Below, piece after piece: positions 30,201 to 35,800 of a DNA stretch of 64,000 bases (the first letter of the stretch is position 1; the number at the start of each line of letters is the position of its first letter). This DNA comes from Talpa occidentalis. Lineage: Eukaryota > Chordata > Mammalia > Eulipotyphla > Talpidae. A program made the translations under genes and the position numbers. The DNA lies in NCBI RefSeq assembly GCF_014898055.3, contig NW_023604295.1:744001-808000 (forward strand), given 5' to 3'. Under the pieces are notes generated by a model, which saw nothing but the letters and a program-made list of their open reading frames with translations, did no database searches and was not told the DNA's origin.

Positions 30201-32898
30201 GCCCCTGGTCCCCGGAGCAGTGGCCCCGGCCCACAGCTGGCCCTCCTGCCCGGAGCTCCTAGGCCTCCCGATAGCCCCGCGGTGGCGTGTCCAGACACAC
30301 TAAGCCTCCCTCTGTGGAGGGACACCGGCCACTCCCACCCGACCAAGCGACGTGGTTCAGAGGGAAACGCAGGCTTGGGGTCAGCGACGCAGGGGCGGGG
30401 CGCAGGGTCACGCGGCCCCGACTGGGGGAGGGGCTGCATCTATGGTGGACGCATGTCACGACTATTTTTTTAATTTTAAAAAGCAAACAAATAACTTGAT
30501 CTCCCTGGACCAGACCGGCTCACGGGTGACAGGAACCGCTCCCCTCAGACCCCGCCCCTCTGTGGGTTTTGGGGCGCCCAGCCTGGTTCCGGGACTGAGG
30601 CCAGCGCCCCGTTCCTGTCCTCACCGCTCACCTGTCCCCACAGCGCGCTGGACTGGGAGTTCTTCTCGGTGGGGGACGACTACTTCCTGGTGGTCGCCAA
30701 CTCCTTCAACGGGAGCTCCTTCTCCGTGAACAGTGTTATCTACAGGTAAGGGGCTGGAGGGCGCGGCCTCCTGGGGCGACCCTCGGGCCAGCGGACACGT
30801 GGCAGGTGCTGGGCGCCGGGTCCAGCCCGGGACGCCGGCAAGTGTGGTGTGAGGGACCGGTGGCCTGACGCCTGCTCCACGGCACGGGCTCTCCGCGGAC
30901 CTCCCCCCTCGAGAGGCAGCCCCTCCTCACACGGGTGTGGCCTTCCCGTCGGAGGCCTGGTGGGGCTGCAGCAGCGCAGACGAGGCTTCTCCTCTGGGCT
31001 CGTCCTGACGGCCAGTCGTGTGTCTAGGCACCCCCACACCCCCGGAGCGCCCCCCACGCACCCCACAAGTAGTTTGTCTGAAGGAGTCTTGTGGGGCTCA
31101 GGCGTCTAGGGGTGGCACTGCCTCGGCCAGTCTGGGAATAGGCCTCTCTACCCAGGTGTCCTGTCTGCTTTGCTGTTTTCTGGGCTCCCCTGGGTGTCCC
31201 AGAGCATGCGGGGTGGCGCCCGCCCACAGCTCAGGGAGGGCATGACCAGGTCCCACAGCCCTGGCGCTTCCTCGGTGCCAGGCGTGGCCCTGCTAGCGGT
31301 GGCTGACCCGGGGGCCCCATGGGGCCCCTGCTCTGCTTGGCCGTCGGCTGAACGGCTGACCTGGGTGCCTCGCGTCCAGCTGGGACAGGAAACTGCTTCT
31401 TTTCCGGGGGGTCCCCTTCGCTAGTCTGATGGGGCAGAGCTTTGCGGAGACTTCTGGGGTCTGAGTGGCCGGAGAGCGGGAGTGTCCGGCTCTCCTGGTC
31501 CAGCTTCGAGGGGGACCTGGACCTCCTGGGCGCTTCCCTGTCAATAACGTCTCCTGAACGAGCTGCCCGGCCCCCCAGCAGGTGGTCTGGTCAGGTCTGT
31601 CTCGCCTCGAGTGGGCTCTGGCTGTCGAGAGCTCACCGGGAAATCACTCGCTTGCTCTCACAAACTCACGTGGAAAATAAAGTTCCAAAGACGACCAAGC
31701 AAATTTTGAAAACGAACAGTGGGAGAGGCCCTGGCGCCGGCCAAGCCGCTCGGAGTTTGCCAGAACAAACCAACATGTCAGCGAACAGAACAGGCTGCGG
31801 CCAGAGCCGGGGGTGCGGCCGCCGCAGGGGCCAGCTCACCCGCGAGGACGGGGCCTCGCTCGTAAGATCACCCCGGCGGTGTCGTCTGCACGAGAGCGAG
31901 GTCCTCCCCCGGCCTCGGGGGCTGTATAAAGATGAGCTCCGCGGGGTCCCAATTCGACATGTAAAAAGGCAGCAGCAGGTACTGAGCAGCAAAGCCGAGA
32001 GGACCCACACGACCTCGAGGAGGCCCCGCGGCCGCTGCCCGCCCAGTCCGAGCCGGTGTGGACAGGGGCCTGCTCGCAGCCGGGCCAGTCGCTGCCGCAC
32101 GCGGGACGGGGGGGACACCCCACGGAGCAGAGCAGATGATGGCTTAGTTTTGAGAAATGGGAAAAGATTATAAACAGGAACTTCCAGAAAAAGAGCAAAC
32201 CGAGAACCCGCACGTCAGGGCTGCTCCCCGGGGGACACCCCTGCCTGCCGCTCTTCAGGCCACCGCGCTGCTGCCCGAGGGCCCCAGCCCCCTGCGGGCA
32301 GGCGTCACCCTGGCCTGTCTGGAAAGGGTGGAAACTGGAGTCCCTGTGCAGTGGCCAGTGCCCGCTTGGGCCCCCCTGGACGTGGACCTGCCTCTGGACG
32401 TGGAGCTGCCTTTGGACAGGCTCCTTTGAGGGCAGAGCAGCGATGCTGATGGGGCGGTGGGGCACGGGGGGCTCCCGCCAGATCAGCCTCCTGGCGGCTC
32501 GCTCCCCCATCCCCATCTGCCCGATGCATCACCACCCCACCCTCCGGGGTGGCCCCAGGGGCCTCAGGGCTGGGCGGTGGGGGGTGGACATGGGCCCATC
32601 ACCCTTCCCTGCCTCAGTTTCCCTCTTTATAGTCTGCGAAGTCCCCTCCTAGTCCCGCTCCCCACACCTGCTGGAGGGTGGGTGCCTCACAGCCCCTGTA
32701 GGCCCCACAGCCCGGCACGGCCCCTGAGCTGCCTCTCCCCGCAGGTGGCAGGGCTACGAGGGCTTCGTGGCCGCGCACAGCCTCCCGACCTTCGGCTGCC
32801 GGGACTGGGAGGCCTTCCGCACCGCGGCCGGCTACTACCTCGTCTACTCCAGCGCCAAGGAGCCTCGCTCCCGGGTCCTGAGGCTGAAGATGGGGTGA
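553..32898 (+). CDS. TSPEAR: TSPEAR, exons 2-12 (exon 1 outside the window)
   Basis: Thrombospondin-type laminin G domain and EAR-repeat protein. In humans it is linked to hair-follicle and tooth development and to deafness. Exons by splice sites and reading frame: 553-773, 18668-18906, 20426-20516, 20752-20908, 21507-21638, 21809-22035, 23121-23307, 23638-23867, 29734-29921, 30644-30745, 32745-32898 (TGA 32896-32898). Phases agree at every junction and the joined exons give about 641 residues. With the missing signal-peptide exon (about 27 residues) this matches the roughly 670-residue human protein. The N-terminal part is the laminin G/TSPN-like domain. From exon 7 on there are EAR repeats, seen as recurring DWE(A/F)F, FLAVAN and SVIY(R/K)W motifs. 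No stop or frameshift was found. Intron 7 has a GC donor. Intron 2 holds three KRTAP genes. The family call is secure; exact exon ends are inferred from sequence alone. Confidence 0.93.
1830..2200. repeat. Unidentified dispersed repeat, copy 1
   Basis: It shares ordered blocks with 28,960-29,400: CTGCTTGACGAC, ACATCGGTCCTCG and GTGATGCCCGCCCTT, with matching spacing. A shorter third copy is near 6,650-6,720. The copies are diverged and embedded in GC-rich DNA. I do not know the family; an old LTR or similar element is possible. Confidence 0.5.
3539..3545 (+). promoter_or_regulatory. TATA box of KRTAP10-like gene 1
   Basis: TATAAGA lies about 80 bases upstream of the ATG at 3624. The two paralogues have the same layout with a TATAAAA box. 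Confidence 0.7.
3624..4286 (+). CDS. KRTAP10-like: KRTAP10-like gene 1, C-terminus frameshifted
   Basis: High-cysteine keratin-associated protein of the hair shaft, which cross-links keratin filaments through disulfides. It is a single exon, and the ATG at 3624 matches the MAAS start of its paralogues. The body is a pentapeptide array of the type CC(M/K/T)P(V/M/A) over about 3,880-4,150. Relative to the paralogues it lacks the [10 protein letters not shown] block after the start. It also has 5 C instead of 6 at 4199-4203. The last 25 or so residues are therefore read in the wrong frame and lose cysteines, ending at 4286. In the family frame the stop would be TGA at 4274-4276. Either a sequence error or a real allele or pseudogene is possible. 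The open frame extending left to 2715 is not part of the gene. Confidence 0.85.
   Translation: MAASSRVCLPASCPESSWQRDDCPESCCEPHCCAPSCCTPSCCTPCCCAPASCLTLVCTPVSCGSSPCQSACGSPCEPSCCSCSACQQACCMPMCCKPVCCTPMCCTPVSCIPACCIPACCTPVCCKPMCCTPVCCKPVCCTPMCCTPVSCTPACCTPMCCMPVCCKPACCVPVCSGSSPCSASSCCQPSPCPRPAANPPPACPSSAALGAPALTAADQA
4527..4532 (+). terminator. Polyadenylation signal of KRTAP10-like gene 1
   Basis: AATAAA about 240 bases after the stop codon, followed by GT-rich sequence (GCCTCTGTCTGTTCC). Confidence 0.75.
4540..7130. other. TSPEAR intron 2 segment without a recognised gene
   Basis: GC-rich intronic DNA between KRTAP gene 1 and the retroviral remnant. Apart from dispersed repeat copy 2 I see no coding region, RNA gene or clear mobile element. 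Confidence 0.5.
6650..6725. repeat. Unidentified dispersed repeat, short copy 2
   Basis: It contains TTGGTCCTCAGCCCCTGGGC and GTGATGCCCGCCCTTGC, matching parts of the copies at 2,090-2,150 and 29,285-29,340. Confidence 0.45.
7130..7645 (-). mobile_element. Possible 3' LTR of the retroviral remnant
   Basis: On the minus strand this lies downstream of the env fragment. It has AATAAA (plus-strand TTTATT at 7186-7191) followed by CCTGCCCTGTGCACAG and then GTCTCTGTCTCTGG, a layout like an R-U5 region. LTR borders and target duplications were not found. The call rests on position and the poly(A) signal, so it is tentative. Confidence 0.35.
7646..7980 (-). mobile_element. tRNA-derived SINE (minus), with 16-bp target duplication
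   Basis: The reverse strand has a tRNA-like head with an A-box-like TGGCGCAGCGGTTGAGCG and a B-box-like GGTTTGATCCC. A body, a simple tail and an A-rich end follow (T-rich on the plus strand at 7660-7690). The flanks CCCCTGCGTGGGTCTT at 7646-7661 and 7965-7980 are identical. This is the same family as the copies at 13.4, 15.75 and 11.5 kb. The perfect duplication suggests a fairly recent insertion. Confidence 0.88.
8247..8660 (-). pseudogene. Endogenous retrovirus env (transmembrane subunit) fragment, broken
   Basis: In one minus frame it has a retroviral TM-type signature: CVTPVPLN, then [14 protein letters not shown], then a glutamine-rich heptad-like stretch ending in QKCHTGTFK and a stop. 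The neighbouring frame continues with [10 protein letters not shown] and a hydrophobic membrane segment ([13 protein letters not shown]). The two parts lie in different frames, and a TGA precedes the first part, so the copy is dead. The style (LNP.(K/T)W before the membrane helix) suggests a class II, betaretrovirus-like element. No gag or pol was recognised nearby. Confidence 0.7.
8661..9220. other. Intronic DNA between the env fragment and KRTAP gene 2
   Basis: Less GC-rich DNA with no coding region I can identify. It may include more of the retroviral element, but no further motif was found. The last 100 bases act as the promoter-proximal region of the KRTAP gene. Confidence 0.4.
9221..9227 (+). 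promoter_or_regulatory. TATA box of KRTAP10-like gene 2
   Basis: TATAAAA, 103 bases upstream of the ATG at 9324. A (CA)n run sits between it and the start codon, in the presumed 5' UTR. Confidence 0.75.
9255..9298. repeat. (CA)n microsatellite in the 5' UTR of KRTAP gene 2
   Basis: An uninterrupted CA run of about 15 units with a short CACGCACACAC end. Gene 3 has a related CACACT array at the same place. Confidence 0.85.
9324..10037 (+). CDS. KRTAP10-like: KRTAP10-like gene 2, intact
   Basis: Hair-shaft high-cysteine keratin-associated protein of 237 residues in a single exon. The N-terminus [16 protein letters not shown] and the following [19 protein letters not shown] are typical of KRTAP10. 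The middle is a CC.P(V/M/A) pentapeptide array (about residues 85-165). The end [20 protein letters not shown] and [16 protein letters not shown] is also family-typical. The ATG at 9324 was chosen over upstream in-frame codons by match to gene 3 and by the TATA position. It lies inside TSPEAR intron 2 on the same strand. The 3' flank is nearly identical to that of gene 3, so the two are recent duplicates. Confidence 0.92.
   Translation: MAASTLSVCSSDLSYGNRVCLPESSWQGDDCPESCCEPPCCAPSCCGPSCCAPASCQTLMCAPVSCGSSSCEPSCCSCSPCQQACCMPVCCKPVCCTPMCCTPVSCTPACCTPVCCKPMCCTPVCCKPVCCTPMCCTPVSCTPACCTPMCCTPVCCTPACCVPDCSGSSPCSASSCCQPSPCPPPCCKPSSCVSLICRPVCKPACCAPAPCCQPGCCRGASSVSLLCRPACPRPACC
10038..10440 (+). repeat. 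Duplicated 3' flank of KRTAP genes 2 and 3 (copy at gene 2)
   Basis: Nearly base-for-base the same as 17,907-18,300, through the 3' UTR, the AATAAA and about 100 bases beyond (CCCCAGGAGCCTGGA). Similarity then fades. It marks one end of the duplication that made genes 2 and 3. Confidence 0.8.
10317..10322 (+). terminator. Polyadenylation signal of KRTAP10-like gene 2
   Basis: AATAAA in the context GCCCAATAAACTCACTCA, about 280 bases after the stop. It is conserved in gene 3. Confidence 0.8.
10910..11480 (+). mobile_element. Old L1-like LINE fragment (5' region and ORF1)
   Basis: The plus strand encodes [20 protein letters not shown], which is like the coiled coil of L1 ORF1p. Upstream DNA resembles the region before L1 ORF1. 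It is truncated and full of stops, and the SINE at 11,494 interrupts it. Confidence 0.6.
11481..11782 (+). mobile_element. tRNA-derived SINE (plus), older copy
   Basis: Same family as the other three, but diverged in the head (CCTGGTGGCACAAGGGGTTA). The tail is AATAAATAAATC. The flanks AAATGATAAAACA (11481-11493) and AAATGATGAAACA (11770-11782) differ at one base. Confidence 0.8.
11783..12130 (+). mobile_element. L1-like LINE fragment, sense (ORF2 region)
   Basis: A-rich plus-strand sequence resembling the L1 ORF2 stretch between endonuclease and reverse transcriptase (ATTAAACTCAAAGCAGA, GATAAACTCAAGGCAGACAG). Heavily decayed, with no open frame. Confidence 0.5.
12131..13371 (-). mobile_element. 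Old L1 3' region, antisense
   Basis: It contains blocks typical of antisense L1 3' ends, such as CAAGGCAAAATACACATAAT, TATTGTGAGTGATGTTGCTG and TTTACAAATATCTCTTCAAG. The first 500 bases are less certain. A SINE at 13,372-13,683 is inserted next to or in it. Confidence 0.55.
13372..13683 (-). mobile_element. tRNA-derived SINE (minus), with 15-bp target duplication
   Basis: Same body as the copy at 7,646. The flanks AATGTATGCATTTTT at 13372-13386 and 13669-13683 are identical. It sits inside L1-derived DNA, so it is younger than that L1. Confidence 0.88.
13684..15530 (-). mobile_element. L1 ORF2/3' region, antisense
   Basis: Plus-strand text is the reverse complement of L1 ORF2: GTGAAATAAGCCAGAAAGG, AGTCCAGTGCCACACTG, CATTAAATCTGTTAATGC, then TCTTGATCTGGCTTTGTTAT. 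It runs from the ORF2 end on the left to the RT domain on the right. It is decayed; only short open frames remain. Confidence 0.75.
15531..15735 (+). mobile_element. L1 ORF2 fragment, sense
   Basis: Sense L1 text (ATAAAAACCTAAAGTCAACA, AGTCAATGGGAAACC) abuts the antisense L1. It covers part of the same ORF2 region, so it is probably a separate insertion. It continues after the SINE at 16,031. Confidence 0.5.
15736..16030 (+). mobile_element. tRNA-derived SINE (plus), with 14-bp target duplication
   Basis: The head GGCCTCCCCGTGGCGCAGCG is followed by a B-box-like AGTTCAATCCC at 15815-15825. The tail is (AAAT)n with A10. The flanks AAAATCTCAGCAGG at 15736-15749 and 16017-16030 are identical. 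It is inserted in the sense L1 fragment. Confidence 0.9.
16031..16250 (+). mobile_element. L1 ORF2 fragment, sense (continued)
   Basis: Continues the sense L1 past the SINE, with CTAAAATTATTTGGAAAAGC and CTATAGTGACCGGGCAGTGT, both typical of ORF2 downstream of the RT domain. It ends near 16,250. Confidence 0.55.
16251..17160. other. TSPEAR intron 2 segment upstream of KRTAP gene 3
   Basis: I recognise no gene or mobile element here. The last part is the promoter-proximal region of KRTAP gene 3. Confidence 0.5.
17161..17167 (+). promoter_or_regulatory. TATA box of KRTAP10-like gene 3
   Basis: TATAAAA, 92 bases upstream of the ATG at 17253, in the context GGGGTATAAAA shared with gene 2. Confidence 0.75.
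17190..17226. repeat. (CACACT)n microsatellite in the 5' UTR of KRTAP gene 3
   Basis: Repeats of CACACT between the TATA box and the ATG, at the same place as the (CA)n of gene 2. Confidence 0.8.
17253..17906 (+). CDS. KRTAP10-like: KRTAP10-like gene 3, intact
   Basis: Hair-shaft high-cysteine keratin-associated protein of 217 residues in a single exon. The N-terminus [20 protein letters not shown] and the C-terminus [16 protein letters not shown] match gene 2 closely. It is shorter mainly through a smaller pentapeptide array and loss of part of the [12 protein letters not shown] block. One Cys-rich motif is altered (DDYPESCC instead of DDCPESCC). The start was chosen by alignment with gene 2 and by TATA spacing. 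It lies 760 bases before TSPEAR exon 3 on the same strand. Confidence 0.92.
   Translation: MAASTLSVCSSDLSYGSRVCLPESSWQGDDYPESCCEPPSCTPSCCAPASCQTLMCAPVSCGSSSCEPSCCSCSPCQQACCMPVCCKPVCCTPMCCTPMCCTPVSCTPACCTPVCCKPMCCTSVCCTPMCCTPVCCKPACCVPVCSGSSPCSASSCCQPSPCPPPCCKPSSCVSLICRPVCKPACCAPGPSCQPGCCRGASSMSLLCRPACPRPACC
17907..18300 (+). repeat. Duplicated 3' flank of KRTAP genes 2 and 3 (copy at gene 3)
   Basis: Partner of 10,038-10,440. Scattered single-base differences only, up to about 100 bases past the poly(A) signal. Confidence 0.8.
18186..18191 (+). terminator. Polyadenylation signal of KRTAP10-like gene 3
   Basis: AATAAA in GCCCAATAAACTCACTCA, as in gene 2, about 280 bases after the stop. Confidence 0.8.
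18668..18906 (+). CDS. TSPEAR: TSPEAR exon 3 (laminin G-like domain)
   Basis: The acceptor is CTTGCAG and the donor is ACAT|GTAGGT. It encodes [14 protein letters not shown], then [13 protein letters not shown] and [11 protein letters not shown], the core strands of the laminin G fold. The exon ends in phase 2. The TAG seen just after it is intronic, because joining to exon 4 gives the expected D-I-T-A-D-V. Confidence 0.92.
20426..20516 (+). CDS. TSPEAR: TSPEAR exon 4
   Basis: The acceptor is CTTCCAG and the donor is ACG|GTTAGT. It encodes [20 protein letters not shown] followed by RRRTKGLFT, which is laminin G-like domain. It is followed at once by a run of 13 G in the intron. Confidence 0.9.
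20752..20908 (+). CDS. TSPEAR: TSPEAR exon 5
   Basis: The acceptor is CTCCGCAG and the donor is TATG|GTCAGT, ending in phase 1. It encodes [19 protein letters not shown] and then [20 protein letters not shown], the end of the laminin G-like domain and the linker. Confidence 0.9.
21507..21638 (+). CDS. TSPEAR: TSPEAR exon 6
   Basis: The acceptor is CCCCCCAG and the donor is ACAG|GTGAGC. It encodes the linker [18 protein letters not shown] followed by [20 protein letters not shown], between the laminin G-like domain and the EAR repeats. Confidence 0.9.
21809..22035 (+). CDS. TSPEAR: TSPEAR exon 7 (first EAR repeats; GC donor)
   Basis: The acceptor is CTCCCAAG. The exon encodes [37 protein letters not shown] and WRHFTIGRK. 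The coding sequence stops matching TSPEAR at AAG (22033-22035), followed by GCGAGT. No GT in the right phase lies nearby, so this is best read as a GC-AG intron. Confidence 0.88.
22383..22616. repeat. CACCTGCCC-type minisatellite in TSPEAR intron 7
   Basis: Irregular tandem units built from CACCTGCCC with CCCC and CATCTGCC variants. A similar motif, on the transcribed strand, forms the array in a TRPM2 intron at 60,290-60,590. Confidence 0.8.
23121..23307 (+). CDS. TSPEAR: TSPEAR exon 8 (EAR repeat)
   Basis: The acceptor is CCTTGCAG and the donor is GAAG|GTAGGC. It encodes [30 protein letters not shown] and then [20 protein letters not shown], one full EAR repeat unit and the start of the next. 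Confidence 0.92.
23638..23867 (+). CDS. TSPEAR: TSPEAR exon 9 (EAR repeats)
   Basis: The acceptor is GTTCCAG and the donor is CTG|GTGAGG. It encodes [40 protein letters not shown] and [16 protein letters not shown]. The last codon is Leu where I recall Pro in human. Confidence 0.92.
24505..24825. repeat. GT-rich minisatellite in TSPEAR intron 9
   Basis: About 320 bases of TGTGTG units broken by CTG, CAC and GCATG, for example CTGTGTGCATGTG repeated. Both strands stay open over it, giving Cys/Val or His/Thr/Gln junk frames. Confidence 0.9.
25832..25996. repeat. 39-bp tandem repeat in TSPEAR intron 9
   Basis: About four copies of a 39-base unit that starts GAGCTGGCTGTGCTGGCGTG and ends TGTGCACATGT. 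The last copy is rearranged. Confidence 0.9.
26000..28950. other. TSPEAR intron 9, no recognised feature
   Basis: GC-rich DNA. Long open frames are Pro/Arg/Gly-rich on both strands and show no domain. I see no gene or repeat family. Confidence 0.5.
28960..29400. repeat. Unidentified dispersed repeat, copy 3 (in TSPEAR intron 9)
   Basis: The longest copy. It shares CTGCTTGACGAC, ACATCGGTCCTCG and GTGATGCCCGCCCTTGC with copy 1 in the same order, plus looser similarity around GCTGCTGAG(A/G)GC. It contains the A/T-rich stretch TTTTAATTGACTGAATAATC. No coding sequence is visible. Confidence 0.5.
29734..29921 (+). CDS. TSPEAR: TSPEAR exon 10 (EAR repeat)
   Basis: The acceptor is CGTCCTAG and the donor is GCAG|GTGCCG. 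It encodes [20 protein letters not shown], then [20 protein letters not shown]. It lies 5.9 kb downstream of exon 9 because intron 9 holds two tandem-repeat arrays and a dispersed repeat. Confidence 0.92.
30644..30745 (+). CDS. TSPEAR: TSPEAR exon 11 (EAR repeat)
   Basis: The acceptor is TCCCCACAG and the donor is ACAG|GTAAGG. It encodes [20 protein letters not shown] and SFSVNSVIY, with both borders in phase 2. Confidence 0.92.
31640..32240. other. A-rich patch in TSPEAR intron 11, possible L1 relic
   Basis: CAAAGACGACCAAGCAAATT and TTTTGAAAACGAACAG resemble an L1 ORF2 stretch, but similarity is short and lost after about 60 bases. The remainder is unidentified. Confidence 0.25.
32745..32898 (+). 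CDS. TSPEAR: TSPEAR exon 12 (last coding exon)
   Basis: The acceptor is CCCCGCAG. It encodes [40 protein letters not shown] and the short end RVLRLKMG before TGA at 32896-32898. No AATAAA lies close downstream. The nearest candidates are A/T-rich DNA near 33,270-33,295 and an AATAAA at 34,395-34,400, so the 3' end is unresolved. Confidence 0.92.
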
Positions 32899-35800
32899 CA
32901 GATGGAACCCCTCGCTGCACCCAGACTCTGCTCAGGAAGCCCTGCCCTGGGCGGGGCAGCGAGCCGGGGGTGTGGGGGGATTCCAGGGCCGCCGTCCATG
33001 TCCTCGGCCCTGGCCAGTGGGGACACATGCCCGGGGAGCCGCCATCCAGCGTCCGAGGACATCGCCCCAGCCCCGTCACCATCGCGGCTGTGCCGGCCGG
33101 TGTCCAGGCTGGAGGCCACAGCTCTGCAAAGGCCGGGGCTGGGCCGGCAGGGACTTCGATTTGAGGGAAGGTTGACCAGGAGCGGCGGGCAGTGGCTCCC
33201 TGGCCTGGGCTGCGTCCACGCGTCCACGCCTGTGCTGCTCCAGGACTCCACACGCCTATTTATTGTCTTCTGTCGATACACAAATATATTTATGATGTGC
33301 TGACCACGCTCATGGCCTCTGCGTGCCTTGGGGACTGACGCCCGGATGTGGCGGCCACAGCCATGGGCCCCCCGCAGGGTCACCTTCACGGGGATACTTC
33401 CTCCAGCCTCAGTTTACCCATAAGTGCACGGGGTGGGGCAGGGACCAAATGCCCTGTCCTGCTGCAACCTCGAGGTCCCGCCCATGGGAGGCCCTTGGGT
33501 CAGTGGGAGTCGGGGGTGCGTGGGCTGGTGGGTGAGCAGGTGGATCTGGAGGCTTCCCCAGTGGGGTCCCCAACTTGGATTCCTCCTCTGGGGGTCTCCT
33601 GCCTCCTTGGTGGCTGGGCTGCCAGAGTCTGAGGTGCCACCTCCCGGGATGGGGCAGAGGGGAGGGAGCCATGGCCCCCACAGGCCTGGGGCCAAGGCTA
33701 CTCCAGGGGGCTGTGTTGGGAGGTACCTGTGGGAGAGGCCAGGGTGGGGGCGTCCCCTGGCTTCTATGCTCTCTGCGTGTCTGGAACCCCAGGTTCTGCC
33801 CAGGTTCACATGGCCAGGGCAGTGGCTCTGCCCAGTTGGGCACCAGGTGGGCCGCCCAGGAGGGGGATGCGTGTGGAGCCCATAACTCCGAGTCCAGCCC
33901 AGAGTCGGGGTACACGTATGTGGGTGCCCCCATAGCCAGCCTCAGGCCAGGGCGTGGCGGCGGGGAGGGCAGGTTCTGGGGGATCCCTGGGTTCTGGCAG
34001 CAGCCTGGGGTGGGCTCACCCTGCTTTGGAGAAGCAAACATCAGAGCAGAATTGGGATGCAGAAGGAAGGGGGAGCTCTGCGGCTTGTCCCCAGGGCCCC
34101 CCGGGCGGGCAGGCTCGTCGCGTGCTTGCGGGCATCTCTGGGCCTCAGAGACCCGAGTCTCCGCCAGCAGTGCCTGCTGGACAGCACTGGCCAAGCGCCC
34201 CAGGGAGCCTGTGCAGCAGCTCCCGGCTCCGGGGTGGGGCCAGCTGGAGCCCGGCTGCAGCCCTGCGGCCTCCCCACCCTTCCCAAGCCAGGAGGGGCCA
34301 CCGAGCGCGGAGCAAGGGGACAGGGCCCGACCTCCCCAGGGAAGCAGCTCCACCCGGTCAGCATCTCCGAGAGAAGCCAGTGACGGACGCTGGAAATAAA
34401 AAGCTTCTAGAAGGGAATTTTCCTAACCGGGGACACGTTCTAGAGAGACGAGCGGAGGCTGTGAGCCGAGAGGCCGGCGCCCAGGGCGTTCAAGGCTCCC
34501 TCAAAGCTGCGCGTCTTAGACGGACCTAAGGCCGAGCACCGCACAGGTGCGGCAAGGGCGCCTCTGGGCTCAGGCCAGACGCCCGTCTGGTGGGAAGGGC
34601 ACCCGCAGACCCAGAGCCAGGAGGCCCCGCAGCCATGGGCGGGACCAGGCTGAGGAGGAGACCCAGGGTGGGGAGCAGGCTGAGCCCTGATCAGGACGCC
34701 CCAACACCACCAAGGGATGACCCGGGGTCCAGGCCCCTCCCAGGGGCAACCCTTGTGCCCCGGCTGCTTGAGGACCAGGGCCCCTCTCCAGTGCTGGGGG
34801 CAGGGCGCTCACAGGTCAGGTCAGCTCCTCTCACCGCAGTGCAAGTCGCTGGTGGGAAGGCCCCAACCTGGCGGCAGCACCGTGACATCCACACAGGCCG
34901 ATGCTGAGGCCGCGCCCGGCAGGGTCAGCAGCTGAGCTTTCGCTCAAGCACCTGAGGGCCTGGGGACCCGCCTGGCCGCTCCACCCACCTGGGACCTCAG
35001 CGGCAGGGAGACGCAGGGCCCGCTCTATCTCCCGAGTCGATGTCCGGAGTGGACACCCAGGGGTCCCAGCTGAGAGGGCCCCGGTGGGGTGCCGAGGGCC
35101 CTGGGGAGGCCAGCACCAGCTCCCGGCGCAGACGGAGGGCAGGCCCTAGGCTGTGCAGGGGCCCATTCTGGACGTGCCCACGAGTGACAATCCCAGGGGG
35201 TCTGGCACGGAGGCCACAGCTGCCCAGAGATGCTTCCGGCTGGTGGTGACCCCCAAGAGTCTGAGTGTGTGGTGGGGCAGGGGTGCGGGCCGCCGGGCGA
35301 GAAGGGCCTCTGAGGCCATCAGAGACTCGGGTCTGGCTTTTTTTTGTCTCCTTATAAAAGGAGAAGGAGAAAGCAGCGCCTCGTTGCCACAGCGGTGGGT
35401 GGGGAGCTGCGGGACTCAGGCCCCCCTGCTCTGGGGCCCCCAGTTACAAGCCGGGCGAATGCAGCTGCCCCACTTGAAGTAAAGGCGAACGGTCCTCCCC
35501 AGACTCCCACCCTCTCCTCCATCAGCGCCTGGGCCTCGCTGTCCACAGCTGCCCGAGGCCGGTCACGCCGCAGCCGGCAGTCTCAGCTGCGCCGCCTTGG
35601 GCCTGCCGGCTCACCGTTCTGCGCCTCAGTTTCCCCCACGGGCCCCGCTCCCGCCTCTCCCAGAGCGTGGGCCCCGGCGAAAGGCAGCCCCAGGGACGGG
35701 GCCTGACACCGCGCCCCTCCCCTCTGCACAGCAGGGGCCTGCGTCAGCCGCGCCTGTCCCCAGGCCTGCGTCAGCCGCCCCGCACCCGCCCTCCCTGGCC

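Noticed and set aside
33409..34353. Minus-strand open frame of 314 residues downstream of TSPEAR
   Set aside because: Pro/Gly/Ser-rich, no domain, no splice or start support; typical of GC-rich DNA.
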